From contig URHG01000001.1 in NCBI GenBank assembly GCA_900547555.1, positions 62,001 through 126,000 on the forward strand: 64,000 bases of DNA. The letters run 5' to 3'. Below the pieces are notes generated by a model, which worked only from the letters and a program-made list of their open reading frames with translations, did not search any database and was not told where the DNA came from. Both the position numbers and the translations under genes were made by a program. Within the stretch, counting starts at the first letter, position 1. The number at the start of each line of letters is the position of its first letter. Positions 61,650 through 64,000 of the stretch are shown piece after piece. The stretch comes from an uncultured Porphyromonadaceae bacterium. GTDB taxonomy: Bacteria; Bacteroidota; Bacteroidia; Bacteroidales; UBA11471.

Positions 61650-62867
61650 TTAGTCGACACGGTGCAGCGTGTGTCCCATGCGTTCTTTTTTGGTGCGCAT
61701 GTATTTGAGGTTGTAGGGGTTCGGTTCTATTTCGAGAGGAGTGCTTTCTACGATTTCGAGCCCGTAGGCTTCGAGCCCTACCCGTTTTACCGGATTATTG
61801 GTGAGCAGACGCATCTTGCCGATACCGATCTGTCGCAATATCTGTGCTCCCACGCCGTAATCGCGTTCGTCGGCCTTATGTCCCAGACAGATGTTGGCAT
61901 CTACCGTATCCATGCCCTCTTCTTGTAGTTTGTATGCTTTCATTTTCTCCATCAGTCCGATACCCCGGCCTTCCTGATTGAGATAGATGATGGCTCCTTT
62001 TCCCTCTTTCTCTATGGTTTGCATGGCGAGATGCAGTTGGTCTCCACATTCACACCGTTTCGAACCGAAAATATCACCTGTCATGCAGGAAGAGTGTACC
62101 CTCACGAGAACCGGCTCGTCGGGTTTCCATACCCCTTTGATGAGGGCGATGTGTTCCAAACCGTTGGATATTTGTCGAAAGGGAATCAATCGGAAATGAC
62201 CGTATGCGGTAGGCATATCGACTTCTGGTCCTTTCTCGACGAGTGATTCCTGTCTGAGACGGTAGGCAATGAGATCGCGTATGGCGATGATTTTGATACC
62301 GAACTGCCGGGCTTTTTCGAGCAGTTGGGGCATACGCGCCATTGTGCCGTCTTCATTCATGATTTCTATAAGGGCGGCGGCAGGATATAAGCCGGCGAGA
62401 CGAGCCATGTCTACGGCTGCTTCGGTGTGTCCGGCACGTTTCAGTACGCCTTTATCTTGTGCGTAAAGCGGGTTGATATGTCCGGGTCTGCCGAATGTCT
62501 CGGGAGTTGAAGCCGGATCGGCCAATGCACGGATTGTTGCGGCTCGGTCGTGAGTAGATACGCCTGTGGAACAGCCGTCGATTTTATCGATGGTAATCGT
62601 GAATGGTGTTCCCAGTAAGGATGTATTGGTGATGACCTGCCTGTCGAGTCCCAGTTCGGAACAACGTTGCATCGTGATAGGGGCACACAATACACCTCGT
62701 CCTTCTTTCAACATGAAGTTGACTTTTTCGGGAGTGATCTTTTCGGCGGCGATGATGAAATCTCCCTCATTTTCACGATCTTCGTCGTCGACGACGATAA
62801 TGAAATTCCCGGCCTTGAATTCTTCGATAGCCTCTTCGATGGTACTCAGTTTTGTTGCATCAGACAT
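61650..62867 (-). CDS. ribBA: Bifunctional 3,4-dihydroxy-2-butanone-4-phosphate synthase / GTP cyclohydrolase II
   Basis: This 405-residue cytoplasmic enzyme catalyses both starting steps of riboflavin synthesis. The N-terminal half (about 1-205) has [12 protein letters not shown] with the acidic metal-binding loop and [16 protein letters not shown]. The C-terminal half has the zinc site [18 protein letters not shown] and [12 protein letters not shown]. All key residues are present in both halves. No FMN riboswitch is visible in the 40 bp upstream. It is co-directional with the permease gene before it and the yrdC gene after it. Confidence 0.96.
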   Translation of the reverse strand: MSDATKLSTIEEAIEEFKAGNFIIVVDDEDRENEGDFIIAAEKITPEKVNFMLKEGRGVLCAPITMQRCSELGLDRQVITNTSLLGTPFTITIDKIDGCSTGVSTHDRAATIRALADPASTPETFGRPGHINPLYAQDKGVLKRAGHTEAAVDMARLAGLYPAAALIEIMNEDGTMARMPQLLEKARQFGIKIIAIRDLIAYRLRQESLVEKGPEVDMPTAYGHFRLIPFRQISNGLEHIALIKGVWKPDEPVLVRVHSSCMTGDIFGSKRCECGDQLHLAMQTIEKEGKGAIIYLNQEGRGIGLMEKMKAYKLQEEGMDTVDANICLGHKADERDYGVGAQILRQIGIGKMRLLTNNPVKRVGLEAYGLEIVESTPLEIEPNPYNLKYMRTKKERMGHTLHRVD

Positions 62868-62907
62868 GTGATTTCTTTCCTTTCTTCCCCGGATATGGGG
62901 ATTTTAT

Positions 62908-64000
62908 CTATTTTTCTTTTTCTCTTTCGTCGATGAGTTGCCGGGCGATATTTCCGATTTCCCGGTTGGTATGACGTATTACTTGCAGTTCATGCCGTAA
63001 CTGTTTTTGTTCCCAATTCCCGATAAGATAGAGCGGTAAAGTGATGGGTAACAGCCACATGATGATCCACCCGATGGTTTTATGCCCGCAGGGATTATAG
63101 AGCAACAGGTTGCGTAATATGGGATAATCCATCAGTTTGGAAACAAGCAATGCCGAGCGACAGTTCTGTGCTCTCTCCACGAAATTTTCGACTTCATCGT
63201 GTAACTGGTGTATGGCTTTGCGGTCGTAACCGCGAGTCCAGTAGGAAAAGAACGACTGGACCTTACCTCCGGTTTTCTCGATGAGGCTGTTGCATTCTTT
63301 GTCGAGGGTTTCGACCTGTTCGAGAATTTCCTCGGGAGTGGCCTCATCGATGATAACTTCTTTGTGAACAACGTTGCGTGTCTCGGATTTTCCGATGATC
63401 TTGCGCAGGAAATTGAGGTAGGCGTCTTTATTGAATACGGCCGAGTCGTTGATCGCTTTATACGTGAGAAAAATACCAAGAGCCAATAGTACAGCCGAAC
63501 TGAGCCACATGCCTTCCCATACTGCCCATCGACCGTTTAACGCCGATTTATAGCCGGTATTGTCGATGATGTAGTAACAAATAAACAGGAGAACCGAAAT
63601 AACGACCGGTGTTCCCAATCCGCCTTTCCGAATGATAGCTCCCAGCGGAGCTCCGATAAAGAAGAAGATGAGGCAGGCAAATGAGAGGGTGAATTTTTTG
63701 TGCCGCTCTATTTCGTGTCGGCGTACCAATATTTGTTGCTGATTGGTGGATATGCTTCGATACTCGTACTCCTGACGTATGCTTTCGGCTCGTCCCAATG
63801 CCCGGCTCAGCATGCTCTCCCGCTCTTGTAAAGACGCGTTGGCATAAATGCTGTCGATGTCGATATGTCCGGTAATAGGAACCGCGTTATCGTATTCTTC
63901 TTTTGAAGGCTGAAAGTTGGTTGCAGCAGATGGCTTATTTGTGATGTTGATGTTGAAATAGCTGTTTTTTAATTCTCCGGCAATACGGCTGCTGATACTG
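62908..64000 (-). CDS. LptF/LptG-family (YjgP/YjgQ) permease, N-terminus beyond window edge
   Basis: The minus-strand frame stays open from the stop at 62908 through 63999, so the listed ATG at 63813 is internal and the gene continues past the window. The visible 360-odd residues include the periplasmic part (GHIDIDSIYANASLQERESM) and then membrane segments (FACLIFFFIGAPLGAIIRKGG, with FFFIGAPLGAIIRKGG being the family's typical helix, and VVISVLLFICYYIIDN). LptF/LptG work with LptB to extract lipopolysaccharide for transport to the outer membrane. The 40 bp to ribBA and the shared strand suggest one operon. Confidence 0.87.
   Translation of the reverse strand, partial: SISSRIAGELKNSYFNINITNKPSAATNFQPSKEEYDNAVPITGHIDIDSIYANASLQERESMLSRALGRAESIRQEYEYRSISTNQQQILVRRHEIERHKKFTLSFACLIFFFIGAPLGAIIRKGGLGTPVVISVLLFICYYIIDNTGYKSALNGRWAVWEGMWLSSAVLLALGIFLTYKAINDSAVFNKDAYLNFLRKIIGKSETRNVVHKEVIIDEATPEEILEQVETLDKECNSLIEKTGGKVQSFFSYWTRGYDRKAIHQLHDEVENFVERAQNCRSALLVSKLMDYPILRNLLLYNPCGHKTIGWIIMWLLPITLPLYLIGNWEQKQLRHELQVIRHTNREIGNIARQLIDEREKEK

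Noticed and set aside
62868..62907. FMN riboswitch before ribBA
   Set aside because: Only 40 bp separate ribBA from the upstream gene, and no RFN-type conserved blocks are visible.

Overview
The window looks like chromosome from an anaerobic, probably gut-dwelling member of the Bacteroidales. Evidence: -7 boxes of the Bacteroidota type (TAnnTTTG), no clear Shine-Dalgarno sites, an ExbB-ExbD-ExbD-TonB cluster, DUF3256, DUF4861 and DUF2027-Smr proteins, a rhaB-rhaA-rhaT-rhaD rhamnose operon, and type IX secretion (T9SS) features: two exported proteins with C-terminal sorting domains and a PorE-like OmpA lipoprotein. T9SS cargo argues against Bacteroides itself and fits families such as Barnesiellaceae, Dysgonomonadaceae or Porphyromonadaceae; the exact genus cannot be fixed by eye.

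Region 1 to 22.7 kb, all on the minus strand, is a pectin/rhamnogalacturonan-I and L-rhamnose catabolic locus. It holds two GH105-type unsaturated rhamnogalacturonyl hydrolases, a GH106 alpha-L-rhamnosidase, a GH2 enzyme, a CE12 acetylesterase, a sialate-O-acetylesterase-like esterase, a PL1-type lyase with fibronectin-like, LamG and T9SS domains, and a T9SS-sorted beta-solenoid protein of unknown function. The rhamnose released would be imported by RhaT, isomerised by RhaA, phosphorylated by RhaB and split by RhaD. No SusC/SusD pair and no RhaR-like regulator lie inside the window. A second CE12 enzyme sits apart at 59.5 kb.

Region 23.9 to 29.2 kb carries queuosine genes (queF-queA), a DUF2027-Smr protein, hisS and a GNAT acetyltransferase. 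Region 30 to 35 kb has a GT2 glycosyltransferase with the PorE-like lipoprotein, a Crp/Fnr regulator and a MATE exporter. Region 35.6 to 45.4 kb is housekeeping: nucleoside phosphorylase, YjbR protein, lipoprotein, RNase G, a 30-residue basic COX24-like protein, HU, DUF3256, a DMT transporter, truA, speA and fba. Region 45.5 to 51.8 kb is the TonB energy-transduction cluster with a PstS-like lipoprotein and a TPR protein. Region 52.2 to 64 kb holds an inositol-phosphatase family enzyme, DUF4861, an outer-membrane barrel, tRNA-Met, an unusual DUF454-nucleotidyltransferase fusion, a split ThrE exporter, a CCA-type nucleotidyltransferase, CE12, Sua5/YrdC, RibBA and a truncated LptF/LptG permease.

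Four intergenic regions (about 16.2-17.4, 22.9-23.9, 29.3-29.96 and 35.2-35.6 kb) are packed with short palindromic repeats built on TGTCATTCTGA and GAAGAATCTC. Three of them also contain one copy each of a longer element of roughly 210-235 bp. Its copies share a long-range stem and a 3' hairpin with a compensatory base-pair swap, which suggests a structured RNA or hairpin-type mobile element. This is the least explained feature of the window.
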